From NCBI GenBank assembly GCA_020073365.1, contig JAIQFL010000054.1, positions 1 to 43,164 on the forward strand: 43,164 bases of DNA. Direction: 5' to 3'. Origin of the DNA: Terriglobia bacterium. Lineage in GTDB: Bacteria > Acidobacteriota > Terriglobia > Bryobacterales > Bryobacteraceae. The notes beneath the pieces are model-generated. The model saw nothing but the letters and a program-made list of their open reading frames with translations, was not told the DNA's origin and ran no database searches. The position numbers were made by a program, and so were the translations under genes. Of the stretch, positions 10,301 through 17,750 are shown piece by piece (position 1 is the first letter of the stretch; each line of letters begins with the position of its first letter).

Positions 10301-10876
10301 AGGCATGATCGCGACTATTGCCCCTCGCAGGGACGGATTGGATTTTGGAGTGACGAGTTGACCCACTTTGAATGCCGAGGTCCGTGGCTCGATAATTTCT
10401 GCAGGCGGTTCTGGCTGAGGTCTTGTTGGATAGGAGGGTGGCACCATTATGGCTGCCTTTAGCTTGCGGATCTCTTCAAGCAGGGCATCGCGTGCGTCGA
10501 TAATCATGGCAAATCGCTGAATCGTGTCCAGGTCGCGATAGACATCATCGTTGGAGAACTCATCAACACTAGCGTGGGCCCATCGATCGCGAACTGACCG
10601 CATTTCCTTGACGTAGTGCCGTGCCTCCGCGGGCGGATGCTTGGCTTCGGAGATTGTGTACCAATTCTGATCGAGGACGCGAAGGAGCGCCGCAAGATCA
10701 AGGCCAGACAATGCTGTGATCTTGCGTTGATCAACCGCGCGCTGCTGCTGGTACGACAGGGCTCGCACCACCAGCTCGTTCCACCAGTTCTCAGAGAGGC
10801 TCGGCAGTAGTCCCTCTAGGTAGCGGCAGAGATCACTCGCCGTTTCTTTCAATACACCAGAAATCCTCGCATTCAT
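7334..10876 (-). CDS. Swt1-type HEPN domain fused to SNF2/RapA-like helicase
   Basis: 1180-residue protein. Residues about 1-130 match the Swt1-HEPN type: a conserved NWW near the start, LSGLDLAALLRVLDQNW, then EMRSVRDRWAHA, which contains an R-x4-H signature (R96, H101) as in HEPN ribonucleases. A linker leads to an SNF2 helicase of the RapA kind with Walker A GVGVGKT (283-289), Walker B DEAQ (402-405), motif III LTATP, and motif VI QRIGRIDRRGQ near residue 780. The C-terminal third (from about residue 830) is helical, with coiled-coil-like EQQELEDRQ runs. RapA-type helicases move along duplexes and displace bound proteins or polymerase. It lies between two sacsin-type ATPases and its stop overlaps the start of the next gene. 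The ribosome-binding site at the chosen ATG is weak. Confidence 0.88.
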   Translation of the reverse strand: MNARISGVLKETASDLCRYLEGLLPSLSENWWNELVVRALSYQQQRAVDQRKITALSGLDLAALLRVLDQNWYTISEAKHPPAEARHYVKEMRSVRDRWAHASVDEFSNDDVYRDLDTIQRFAMIIDARDALLEEIRKLKAAIMVPPSYPTRPQPEPPAEIIEPRTSAFKVGQLVTPKSNPSLRGAIVAIMPGQPEKRYSVFQEGSVVTYYESQLAAPVAAASLKLLSLTDFHGHLTGIQIRHPALSVLYSLNAGRIDCVPYQFRPVLKFVRAERPRLLIADGVGVGKTIEAGLILRELQARRDIRSVLIICPKPLITERKWEVEMRRFDERFTPLDGDKLRYCIRETDLDGVWPEQYSKAIVPYSQFDEDLLFGSMGTGRRQRKGLLDLNPPPRFDLVIVDEAQHIRNESTFSHRCVRFFCENAEAVLFLTATPLEMGSTDLFVLLNLLRPDLIRDLPTFETMAAPNPFINAAVTVVRLERQGWQGDALAALEGAATTPWGELALTHDPTFQSVREVLRRPVVSAQDRIACINQLEQLHTFSGMINRTRRRDIGEFTVRKPETVLIEFTPQQRRLHDDLLATQAAILTRLHGTGNVKFMMTMIRRQAASCIFGLAPLLRDILTRRFPLTAASEADFEGAEQDLTIDSRVENQIRDVLDQAEKLDPYDPKLEALRSIVSEKQNLPNHRIMLFSSFRHTLGYLFDDLENAGCRVGLVHGDVPDEDRVDIRRRFKLDRGHPEALDVLLFSEVGSEGLDYQFCDCIVNYDLPWNPMRIEQRIGRIDRRGQNSETVRIFNMVTPGTVDGDIYQRCLLRIGVFDRELGASDEILGEITRELRDIAENFTLSETERQEKLHQLADNQIRLIREQQELEDRQAELFAIRVPSDQNAEALRDVTSYWLSPAMMENLARMYLKMACGSEQDYIIGEKPLKTLRLSQEARARLFKDFVQLPRQTSVTFREWENWLKGASPLLSITFDAASASDNLDATLITPVHPLVRQAARSTECADRLACVFAVQDASVPAGDYPFTIYEWRHQGLQQDLTLQPVCAVAELTKLFPEMITRATPIDGYETMPDSKVFDMLDGQHYALWTQAKRQHVQKTQQLAAYRIASLETSHRARLALLGEQLAKATDERIRRMRQSQIVSAEADYQRRRQEIDRAIGEADITAQPIAFGVMKVTH

Positions 10877-11189
10877 AGGTCGTGTCCGTAAACCCTGCGA
10901 AACTCCTCAGCGGCTCCAACTTCGGCGCCGAGACCGTGGCGCACCGCATTGCCGCTGCAGGCATCAAGAATCTAATAGTAGAACGTTGCATTCTGTCGCG
11001 CAGGGGGGCAACGACCGCCAACGATGCCGACTGCCGAGCGACTTTGGCCCTCCTACAAGGCAAAACTACCGAGCCTCCCGAAACTGAAGGGACGAAGGTC
11101 CTCGTCGGGGATTGCGGCTGGTTTCGCTTCGACTAAGGCGGTGCCGTGACCGCACCTCTGCTGCAACCGCGGCGAGATCCGTGCCACAG
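10877..11189. other. Intergenic stretch between SNF2 gene and second sacsin-type ATPase
   Basis: 313 nt lie between the end of the upstream ATPase gene and the SNF2 start. A plus-strand frame (10882-11136, GTG start, 84 codons) overlaps it but shows no motif or convincing ribosome-binding site. The gap is long enough to hold a promoter for the helicase-ATPase pair, but I could not pick a convincing one. Confidence 0.35.
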
Positions 11190-14100
11190 TTAGCTGGCCC
11201 TTAATAGCGTTTGAAGGTCAAGGAAATGGGAGTCGACGAAGCGAACTGATCCCACTTCGTTTCCCAGCTGAACGGAGACAACGGGCTCACTTGCCAATTT
11301 GACAGCGGCTTGAAAACGCTCCAACGCGGCAGGATCACGTTTCACGAGCTCGGTGTACTTGGCGGCGCACAGAGGACACAGCGCCAAGTAGAGCGCTTGA
11401 TGCTCCTGAGGAAGGATGTTGACTGATTCTACAGATTCGAAATAGTACTGGCCGTCCCGTTTCTTGAACGGCATCTCCTCCCGGCAGATTTGGCAGACCA
11501 TCAGCCCTGCAGTGTTGGTGTAGGCCTCGCGCAGCCAGGTAGCCGGATTGTATGCGGGTTCGGACGTTCGGACGCTTCGCGACCGCTCCTCGTAAGTCTT
11601 GAGTGGAGCTGTCGCAAGCTCACGGGCGAGCCGATGGGCCCTTTGGTCCGGGTTCGGAATTGGGCGAGATGGGAAGTCAGGCTTCTTAGCCTTGGCGTCA
11701 ATTAACTCGCGAACCTGTGCGTACAACTCTTCGTCCTTGGCAATCTGCTTCGCCAGGATTAGCGTCTCGACATCTACGCCGGCCTTCTTCGCCAGAATGG
11801 CCTCATCGTCCATCTTCATACCCAGTTGTCTGGCGAGTTGCTCATCAGGACTGAAGTCGTGAGGCAGTTCGCCGAACGAAAACATGGCCGGCTTGACGAA
11901 AACTCCTTCTGATGACGGCAGCCACGCGCATTCGGAAAGAGTCTTCCCCATGTTGGACCAGGTGAGCGCCGAGGTCCCCCTATAGAAGTTCGGCAGGTTT
12001 GATCGCTCAACATCGCCCCGGATTTGCGGACAATGCGGACGAGCGATCGTCTCCCAGACGTAGGCAGACCGTTTGGGCGTCGGAAATGATACGGCATAGC
12101 GAAGCCCGTCAACAGTGAATTCCGGGTCGAAGCCTTGCTTTCCGCGTCGAAAGGAACCCTTAACTGCAGGGAGATTTGTGTTGTTCGCCGAGTCGGGCTT
12201 GTTGGGATGTGAAACTCGGACTGCCCGAGCGACTCCGAGGTCCCTGAGTAGTTCAGAGAATTCTTCTGTGTATATTTGACTGAGGAACCAAGCGCTGGGA
12301 TTGCCAGCAAAGTAAATGGCGAGTTCTTCGTTCTCGTCGTACACCTCCCCCGGCTTTCGATAGGATTCAATCCCCGTACCAGCATTCCGAGAAAGGACAA
12401 TCGGAGTATCGCGGACGAGCGAAATCAGTTCAGTACGTTTCTCAGCTGCAAGCTTCTTACGAGCGTTGTCGATCAGGCGAATGTGTCCAAGGTGGTCTTC
12501 GACTGTGTACGGTGGAGAGCCATCGCGATAAACAGGTAGAAATTTCTCCCTGACCGTCGCGACTATATCGAACTCACCGAGGCCCAATTTCTGGAAAAAG
12601 GCACGAGTAGAGTCGCTTGTAAGGAACACCGCTTTGACAAGCGGAACATCACCCCATTGCAGTCGGGAGTCAAGGTATACGGCTGGAGATCCGTCAGCCC
12701 GGAAAGGCGGAACCTGCCGATCGTCGTTGAGACGGATGATCGGTGCCGACCGTGCAGGCCCAGGAGCATCCCGGGGGGTTAGCGGCTTTCGCCAGAGCGC
12801 CTCCTGGCCGGCGAGGAACTCGTAGAACCTCCTCATCCATTCATCCGAGGTCGCCTCAAGGAAATGCTGGTCCAATTGCGCTACTACGGCCTCCGGAGTG
12901 ACCTCCTCGATATTGAGGACTTGGCGGAAATAACTGTAGAGATCGGGCGTGCGAGCCTCCGTGATCTCGGCCGTTACCCATTGGATTCTTTGAGCCGCGC
13001 CCAGGAGGCTGGTCAGTGTTTCTGAAGGGAAGAGATTCCTGAGATCGCCCGCGCGGGCAATCTTCACGTCCTTCGGGTTGACGAAGTCGCCGGAATCAGT
13101 AGGGATCAGGGCCCTGGTTCTCAGCGCTGTCGCCACAGATTCGAAAATCGGTCGAAACATTGTCCCAGGCAGGAAGTCGGCTTGACGAATTGGTAGTGTC
13201 CGAAGCGATCCGACCGTTAGCATACCAAGGTCCGGCAACTGCGCTAACGTCGAAGCCACAAGGGTTGCAGTTTCGGCGACAAGCTTTCGGTTCCACTCGT
13301 CGTCCTTGGGCACATTGTCGCGGGCCGGCGTTGTCCGGTATGGTCCCTGGATGAGGAATCCTAATCCTGTGAGCTTTTCCGTTGGGAAGAATACGCTTAG
13401 CTCGCAAGCGTCCAAGCGGGCGACATTCTCTCTGCCGGTCTTTTCATCCCGTACCAGGCTGAATGCGGCTTCGACGCGGAGGGGATCGACGCAGGTTTCG
13501 CTTGTGATCGGAGCTTCAAAGACAAGCCACGTTTCCTCATCTCGGCGATCCTTCCTCTCCCCAATCACAGAGATGCGGCGCGCAGGACCGCAGGGCTTCT
13601 CCTGACGGTGGTAGCGGCCGATTGAACTCAAGTGCGAAGACCATTCAATGAACTTAACATGACGTAGGAAGAGCATCGTACGCGAATTGAGAGTGTTGAG
13701 CCGCTGGGCAATCTCGCTGCAGGCCGTATCCGCCGAGACGTCGTCTCGATTGAACGGTAGAACGAAGAGGGTCGTCCAGGGCGAAGCGACAGCAACGGGA
13801 TCAGCGGCGATGGGTCGGATGTACTTTTCGATTGCGAAATGTTCGTCGCCGCAGTGGATCTCCGGTCGCAGGGTATACGCGTAGACCGATTTGAAACCGA
13901 TGCCGAACTTTCCGATCTGGGTCAGGTCGTCTTCCTTCGTTCCCTCCGCAATGCCGCACACCCCACGCACGTCCTTCTCGTTGAACAGGCGCCCGTCGTG
14001 CCGCACCTCAAGCCCATCGGCCCGGAGATCGAACTGAACGCCCGTCGCTCGGGCATCCTCCGCGTTCTGCAGCAGCTCAAAGATGAAGTGCGTCCGCTCG

Positions 14101-14192
14101 GAGTAGAGTCGCTCTAGGAAAGTGAGGTGCCTTGTGCCTTTCCCATACTCCTCAAGATTATCCCTGCAAATCTTAGCGTAGTCGCTCGGCAT
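11190..14192 (-). CDS. Second sacsin-type ATPase with C-terminal paired CxxC domain
   Basis: 1000-residue protein. The sacsin-type GHKL ATPase is N-terminal: FIFELLQNAED (about 36-46), a shortened G1-like RHDGRLF (about 64-70) and the lid IGKFGIGFKSVYAYT (about 93-107). The C-terminus has CQICREEMPF (about 895) and LCPLCAAKY (about 935), separated by an aromatic-rich stretch YYFESVE. This is the same layout as the larger ATPase at 2928-7334 but in a protein one third shorter, so the two look like distant paralogues rather than copies. It is upstream of, and on the same strand as, the HEPN-SNF2 gene. The ribosome-binding site at the ATG is weak. No specific function is known to me. Confidence 0.85.
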   Translation of the reverse strand: MPSDYAKICRDNLEEYGKGTRHLTFLERLYSERTHFIFELLQNAEDARATGVQFDLRADGLEVRHDGRLFNEKDVRGVCGIAEGTKEDDLTQIGKFGIGFKSVYAYTLRPEIHCGDEHFAIEKYIRPIAADPVAVASPWTTLFVLPFNRDDVSADTACSEIAQRLNTLNSRTMLFLRHVKFIEWSSHLSSIGRYHRQEKPCGPARRISVIGERKDRRDEETWLVFEAPITSETCVDPLRVEAAFSLVRDEKTGRENVARLDACELSVFFPTEKLTGLGFLIQGPYRTTPARDNVPKDDEWNRKLVAETATLVASTLAQLPDLGMLTVGSLRTLPIRQADFLPGTMFRPIFESVATALRTRALIPTDSGDFVNPKDVKIARAGDLRNLFPSETLTSLLGAAQRIQWVTAEITEARTPDLYSYFRQVLNIEEVTPEAVVAQLDQHFLEATSDEWMRRFYEFLAGQEALWRKPLTPRDAPGPARSAPIIRLNDDRQVPPFRADGSPAVYLDSRLQWGDVPLVKAVFLTSDSTRAFFQKLGLGEFDIVATVREKFLPVYRDGSPPYTVEDHLGHIRLIDNARKKLAAEKRTELISLVRDTPIVLSRNAGTGIESYRKPGEVYDENEELAIYFAGNPSAWFLSQIYTEEFSELLRDLGVARAVRVSHPNKPDSANNTNLPAVKGSFRRGKQGFDPEFTVDGLRYAVSFPTPKRSAYVWETIARPHCPQIRGDVERSNLPNFYRGTSALTWSNMGKTLSECAWLPSSEGVFVKPAMFSFGELPHDFSPDEQLARQLGMKMDDEAILAKKAGVDVETLILAKQIAKDEELYAQVRELIDAKAKKPDFPSRPIPNPDQRAHRLARELATAPLKTYEERSRSVRTSEPAYNPATWLREAYTNTAGLMVCQICREEMPFKKRDGQYYFESVESVNILPQEHQALYLALCPLCAAKYTELVKRDPAALERFQAAVKLASEPVVSVQLGNEVGSVRFVDSHFLDLQTLLRAS

Positions 14193-14415
14193 AGACTGTT
14201 TATGGTCTCACCTGAGTCGCCCGGATGGGACGGACGCTTCGCCATCGGACCGGCAGGAGAACGGCCAGCTGCGCGTGCAGGGTTCCAGGTTGCGCTCGGG
14301 CAGCCTTACGACTCGTTCGATTATGCAAGAACCCGAAACCTACCGCTTCAGGTAGGGTGCCCGCAACCCCTTGACTACGACAAACCGCTAATGCGCGACG
14401 CCCACGGCCAACGGT

Positions 14416-14826
14416 TCATACGCTGAGAGTTACGAGAGTCTGGATCCCGATCGCATCCAGGATTTCCTGAAGTCGAACGATCGCCACATTTTGATAGTCA
14501 TTCTCCTCGTAGCGGCTGATCACCTGTTTGCTCACCCCGAGTCGTCGAGCCAACTCGGTTTGCGAAAGACCCTTAGCAATTCGTAGTTTCGTGATGAAGG
14601 GTGCGATTTGATCGAGCCGCTCGATGCCCGGAATGGCTAATTGGCCGGACTTCAATTGATCGTACTCCCTCAATTCGTCCTCCAGTTGCCGGATCATGCC
14701 AAGGTAGCTCGCACGGATTGCCGCGGAGCGTTTGCCTGCCTCGTTCGTGTCTACCTTTGCAAGTGCTCGCCGGAAGCCCCCAATCTGAGCCACTGTCCGA
14801 TCCCGTTGAGCGTCGCTCTTTATCAT
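14416..14826 (-). CDS. XRE-family helix-turn-helix regulator (antitoxin-like)
   Basis: 136-residue protein with a helical N-terminus (residues 1-60, charged and probably coiled coil) and a C-terminal Cro/C1-type HTH. The motif ITKLRIAKGLSQTELARRLG and then SKQVISRYE spans about residues 78-107. Its ATG overlaps the stop of the upstream nucleotidyltransferase-like gene by 4 nt (ATGA), so the two are co-translated. The position after its partner and the palindrome in the shared promoter suggest an autoregulating antitoxin or an operon repressor. It could instead regulate the downstream ATPase gene, which starts 224 nt further on the same strand. Confidence 0.85.
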   Translation of the reverse strand: MIKSDAQRDRTVAQIGGFRRALAKVDTNEAGKRSAAIRASYLGMIRQLEDELREYDQLKSGQLAIPGIERLDQIAPFITKLRIAKGLSQTELARRLGVSKQVISRYEENDYQNVAIVRLQEILDAIGIQTLVTLSV

Positions 14827-15290
14827 GATCGTGCCGCCTTCACCACTTGAATCACGCCGCGGGGTTGACCCTCGCGGTCCCGTCGAAAGAACTCCGGAAA
14901 ACCGATTTCCGAGCTGGCTTGCATTGCAGGATGAATGAAGAATTCAACCCCGTACTCGCTCCACATGCGCCACTTCCACTTGCGTACGAGCGGCACCAAG
15001 ACCAATTCGAAGTCGATCCAGTAGGGATCGATGCGGTCATAGACGGCCTCGTCGGGCTCAACCCAGTATCCGTCGATATCACCGGGATCTGGCTTCTCCG
15101 TACAGAAGCTGCCGTCAATGTAGATCTCTTGAATGCCGGCCACCCAAAAAGCCTCGACCGCCACGCGGAGTCCCTCCAACAACCATCGACGACGGGGCGT
15201 GAACCCGAGGCGCCTCCCGATCTGCCCTAATGTTGCCTGATGACTTCCCGGTGGCAACCCGCCGGTATTAGGGTCAAACGCCGGAATCAA
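14823..15290 (-). CDS. DUF6932-like nucleotidyltransferase-fold protein (toxin-like)
   Basis: 155-residue protein with the nucleotidyltransferase pattern G-S-F...D-x-D: IYIDGSFCTEKPDPGDIDGY gives G60-S61 and Asp71/Asp73, the metal-binding pair of this fold. The N-terminal MIPAF...GGLPPGSH resembles the DUF6932 family. The frame begins with TTG at 15290; I accept it because GGAGG lies 7 nt upstream and the only ATG codons nearby run into an early stop in another frame. The gene is followed in a 4-nt overlap by an XRE regulator, an arrangement common in nucleotidyltransferase toxin-antitoxin pairs. Substrate unknown; toxin role is inferred. Confidence 0.8.
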   Translation of the reverse strand: MIPAFDPNTGGLPPGSHQATLGQIGRRLGFTPRRRWLLEGLRVAVEAFWVAGIQEIYIDGSFCTEKPDPGDIDGYWVEPDEAVYDRIDPYWIDFELVLVPLVRKWKWRMWSEYGVEFFIHPAMQASSEIGFPEFFRRDREGQPRGVIQVVKAARS

Positions 15291-15313
15291 AAGGCAACCT
15301 CCATCATCTCAAG

Positions 15314-15329
15314 GACAATCATAATTGTC
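15314..15329. promoter_or_regulatory. Palindromic operator over the -10 box
   Basis: Perfect inverted repeat GACAAT-CATA-ATTGTC (6-nt arms, 4-nt centre) covering the -10 element of the promoter at 15318-15346. A further TTGTCA (15325-15330) and TGACAA (15354-15359) pair flanks the -35. A site here would block RNA polymerase, which fits autorepression by the XRE protein of the operon. Confidence 0.65.
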
Positions 15330-15346
15330 AATATATATGCTGTCAA
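15318..15346 (-). promoter_or_regulatory. Near-consensus sigma-70 promoter of the nucleotidyltransferase/XRE operon
   Basis: On the minus strand the sequence reads TTGACA (15346-15341), a 17-nt spacer, then TATGAT (15323-15318). This is a perfect -35, ideal spacing and a -10 with one mismatch to TATAAT. It ends 28 nt before the TTG start of the gene at 15290. The region is strongly AT-rich compared with its surroundings. Confidence 0.8.
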
Positions 15347-15366
15347 CGTGCCATGACAACATGGAG

Positions 15367-16026
15367 TCATCGGGGCGCGAGGGCTTTTTCGCCGAGCAAT
15401 ATGGCGCCGCTGATTGCATAAAGGGCTAGATTGTATAGCGCGTGTGAAACTGCAGCGGGCGCCGTCGATCCAGAGCGCCACCTGATCCAGCCGTAGAGGG
15501 TTCCCGTTGAGGTGATGCACGCCAATTGTAGCCAACTGACGCCGGGCTGTGCGAGATGGACAGCAGCAAAGACCACCGCCGCGAAAACCACAACCGACCG
15601 GCGCCAGCCAGCGTCATTGGCTGCCTTGCTCAGCAACCAAATAAGGAACGCGAACAGATAACCGCGGAACACGATCTCCTCGAGCACAGGCCCTAGCGTT
15701 ACCTGAAGGGCGATGAGCTTCCAATTGTCGCCCAGTCTCATGTTTTGCCCTGAAATAGTCCCGATCGCGAAGACGATGATGCCGGCCAGGATGCCGCTCA
15801 CGGCGGCGAGCACCCAATTTGAGCGGGCGGTTGAACACCAGCGGGCATGATCGAGGCCCAGGCTTCTCAATCGACCTAAGTTTGCCCGCGCGTAAACCAG
15901 GAATGCTGTTGTGCCAACGGCACCGATGATGCCGGTCTTGCTCCCTGGCGATGCCAAGAACTGCCAACTGCCGAGCAGCAACACCCAGAACACGACCTCC
16001 CGGCATTCGCCGATCTTGAAGATCAT
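15367..16026 (-). CDS. CPBP-family intramembrane metalloprotease
   Basis: 219-residue membrane protein of the CAAX protease/bacteriocin-processing (CPBP, ABI) family. All three signature motifs are present: EEIVFRG (EExxxR), FAAVHL (FxxxH) and SHALYN (HxxxN), set in several hydrophobic helices. Family members cleave within the membrane, and some give self-immunity to peptides. The open frame continues upstream to 16203, but those residues are polar and Arg-rich, so I start at ATG 16026, directly before the first hydrophobic helix. It is on the same strand as the genes to its left but has 77 nt of promoter region between, and is probably separate. Confidence 0.85.
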   Translation of the reverse strand: MIFKIGECREVVFWVLLLGSWQFLASPGSKTGIIGAVGTTAFLVYARANLGRLRSLGLDHARWCSTARSNWVLAAVSGILAGIIVFAIGTISGQNMRLGDNWKLIALQVTLGPVLEEIVFRGYLFAFLIWLLSKAANDAGWRRSVVVFAAVVFAAVHLAQPGVSWLQLACITSTGTLYGWIRWRSGSTAPAAVSHALYNLALYAISGAILLGEKALAPR

Positions 16027-16181
16027 TGATAACCCCGCATCTCTCCTGCGACGAGCGGCGACGTCGTGCAGGCGACTATGTGTTGGTCGATTTCTCGCTC
16101 TTCCACCGAAGCACTGGAGTTGGTACAGTAAAAAAGCTTTGACCACCAGTCCAAGCGGCCTCCCCCAGAAATGAGCCGTGG

Positions 16182-17132
16182 ATGGCGAAAAGAGACACCG
16201 CAAACCTCGTTCTCAACGTTCGGCGCGACAGAAAACAAGAAGCACTGCAGGGGGCACTCCTGGTGCCTTGGCGGCAGTTGGCGGATGGCGCAGCGGCATT
16301 CGCGGAATGGCACCTGATCATTTTGTGGGTGCGGGTCATTACTGAAACCGCAGAGCAGCTTCCACAAATCGTGCGCGCCGCCCTGCAGTCTCGGTGCCCC
16401 GGGTTCTTGGAGAGCCAGAGGCGGAAACAGAGGGACAGTCTTCCCGTTTGGAAATCTTTGGAAGAATGGGTCACCGCTCACCAATTCGCCACGGCAAGAG
16501 CCGAGGGCTGGTTTGATGCCCTGATGTACTACGCCTACGAGGATCTCCGCACAGAGCAAGCCTGGACGACGTGGGAGCGCACCAAGGCCGATTGGCACCA
16601 GACGGCGCCGGTCAGATGGCCGACGCTGGAACACTGGACGTCGGAAGTCCTTGCCACCCGCAGCCTGGCCTGTCCCGGAACCGAGAAGGCCCGGGCTGTT
16701 CATGCTCTTGGAGCGGTGGAAGCGTCGCGCCTCAACCAAGCCGTCACCGCACTGCTCGAATCGCGAGCATTCGCGCTCTGGATCGACACTGCCTCCAAAC
16801 CGGGGCAACCCCTTCATGAAGCCGTAGCGAATGAACTGCGAGACCGATGCCCCAAGCTTCTGCCCGCTTCCGGTCCTGGCCCTCTGTGGATCCGATCTCT
16901 TTTCTATAGCCTCATTCGTTCCGGCGAGTCGAACTGGCGGAGCGCGGCGCGGTCCGAAGGATGGTACGCGGCACTGCGCTACGAGGTCGTTCACCACCCT
17001 CGTTACCAACGGCTCATTCATTACAATCAGCGGTGCCATGATGAGTGGTCCCAAGCTGGTCCGAAGTCCTACCCGTTGTTCTCCGAATGGCTTGCAGCTG
17101 CCGACGGCTACTGTGTTGTTCGAAGAGCCTAA
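16182..17132 (+). CDS. Unknown protein built of two copies of one domain
   Basis: 316-residue soluble protein rich in Trp and Arg with no family I recognise. It is an internal duplication: the first half (about 38-155) and second half (about 195-305) share the order RCP-x-x-L, AR-[AS]-EGW-[FY]-x-AL-x-Y, then a DW/EW and a P-[TL]-x-x-W/EW. The clearest pair is ARAEGWFDAL at about 105-114 and ARSEGWYAAL at about 256-265, each followed about 35 residues later by P..[EF].W. The gene is divergent from the CPBP protease and convergent with the DNA-binding gene at 17136, whose end is only 3 nt away. No ribosome-binding site stands out. Function unknown. Confidence 0.6.
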   Translation: MAKRDTANLVLNVRRDRKQEALQGALLVPWRQLADGAAAFAEWHLIILWVRVITETAEQLPQIVRAALQSRCPGFLESQRRKQRDSLPVWKSLEEWVTAHQFATARAEGWFDALMYYAYEDLRTEQAWTTWERTKADWHQTAPVRWPTLEHWTSEVLATRSLACPGTEKARAVHALGAVEASRLNQAVTALLESRAFALWIDTASKPGQPLHEAVANELRDRCPKLLPASGPGPLWIRSLFYSLIRSGESNWRSAARSEGWYAALRYEVVHHPRYQRLIHYNQRCHDEWSQAGPKSYPLFSEWLAAADGYCVVRRA

Positions 17133-17135
17133 ACC

Positions 17136-17750
17136 TCATTCGTTGTCCACTCCGGCCGCTTTTTGCTTGGCTGCGCGGCCCGGATATCCCATCTCGCGAA
17201 GCCAGTCTTGCATGTCCACGCTCAGGCTCTCGAATGGAATCTTCTCCGGATGGTCAGCGAGGAACTTCGACACCGAACTATCGGTGATGCGGCCACCTTT
17301 GGTAAGGAGAAGCTTTTCGGCGACCCAGTATTGAACCCTGGCAGGTGGAACCGCGAACATGTCGGCGACATCCTTGACTTTGAATCCGCCCAGACTCTCT
17401 GCCGTGTAGTCGAGATCCCGAAGCCGCTTCCGGACAGCCGCAACAGTGCGGCCGAGCCGCTCCGCAATCAGTGCCAGCGACGCATTGCTGTCGATGGACC
17501 AGAGCAGGTGGCTCTCATCCGCGTCTGTCCAGCGCGGCGCCCTTCGCCGGCACAACTTTAAGTATGCCGCGCGTTTCTTGACCGAATACCAGGACCACTG
17601 TGGTTGGTGCTGCCGGATAGCACGCCGCGCGGCGCGCAGACCGCCCCGTGCCCAGGCGATCTTCAAAACGTCATCCAACTCCGCAGTCCAGCGGCAAGTT
17701 TTCCCCCTGGGCTTGCCGACCTTCCGGCCTTTCCTCCGGCCTGCCTTCAT
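17136..17750 (-). CDS. SANT/Myb-like plus MerR-like DNA-binding protein
   Basis: 204-residue basic protein. The N-terminus is Lys/Arg-rich (MKAGRRKGRKVGK). A SANT/Myb-like helix-turn-helix covers about 73-115 (RWTDADESHLLWSI...IAERLGRTVAAVRKRL). A MerR-like winged segment follows at about 123-170 (KVKDVADMFAVPPARVQYWVAEKLL). The open frame extends further upstream, but ATG at 17750 has GGGGAA 6 nt before it and the extension is low-quality, so I use 17750. Architectures of this kind suggest sequence-specific DNA binding, perhaps in an integrated phage or mobile element. The target is unknown. Confidence 0.65.
   Translation of the reverse strand: MKAGRRKGRKVGKPRGKTCRWTAELDDVLKIAWARGGLRAARRAIRQHQPQWSWYSVKKRAAYLKLCRRRAPRWTDADESHLLWSIDSNASLALIAERLGRTVAAVRKRLRDLDYTAESLGGFKVKDVADMFAVPPARVQYWVAEKLLLTKGGRITDSSVSKFLADHPEKIPFESLSVDMQDWLREMGYPGRAAKQKAAGVDNE

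Noticed and set aside
10882..11136. 84-codon plus-strand gene between the ATPase and SNF2 genes
   Set aside because: GTG start without ribosome-binding site, no domain, and it runs against the strand of the cluster.
2928..14192. DISARM or BREX system
   Set aside because: An SNF2 helicase is present, but there are no DUF1998 (DrmB), PLD (DrmC), PglX, PglZ or BrxC-type genes.
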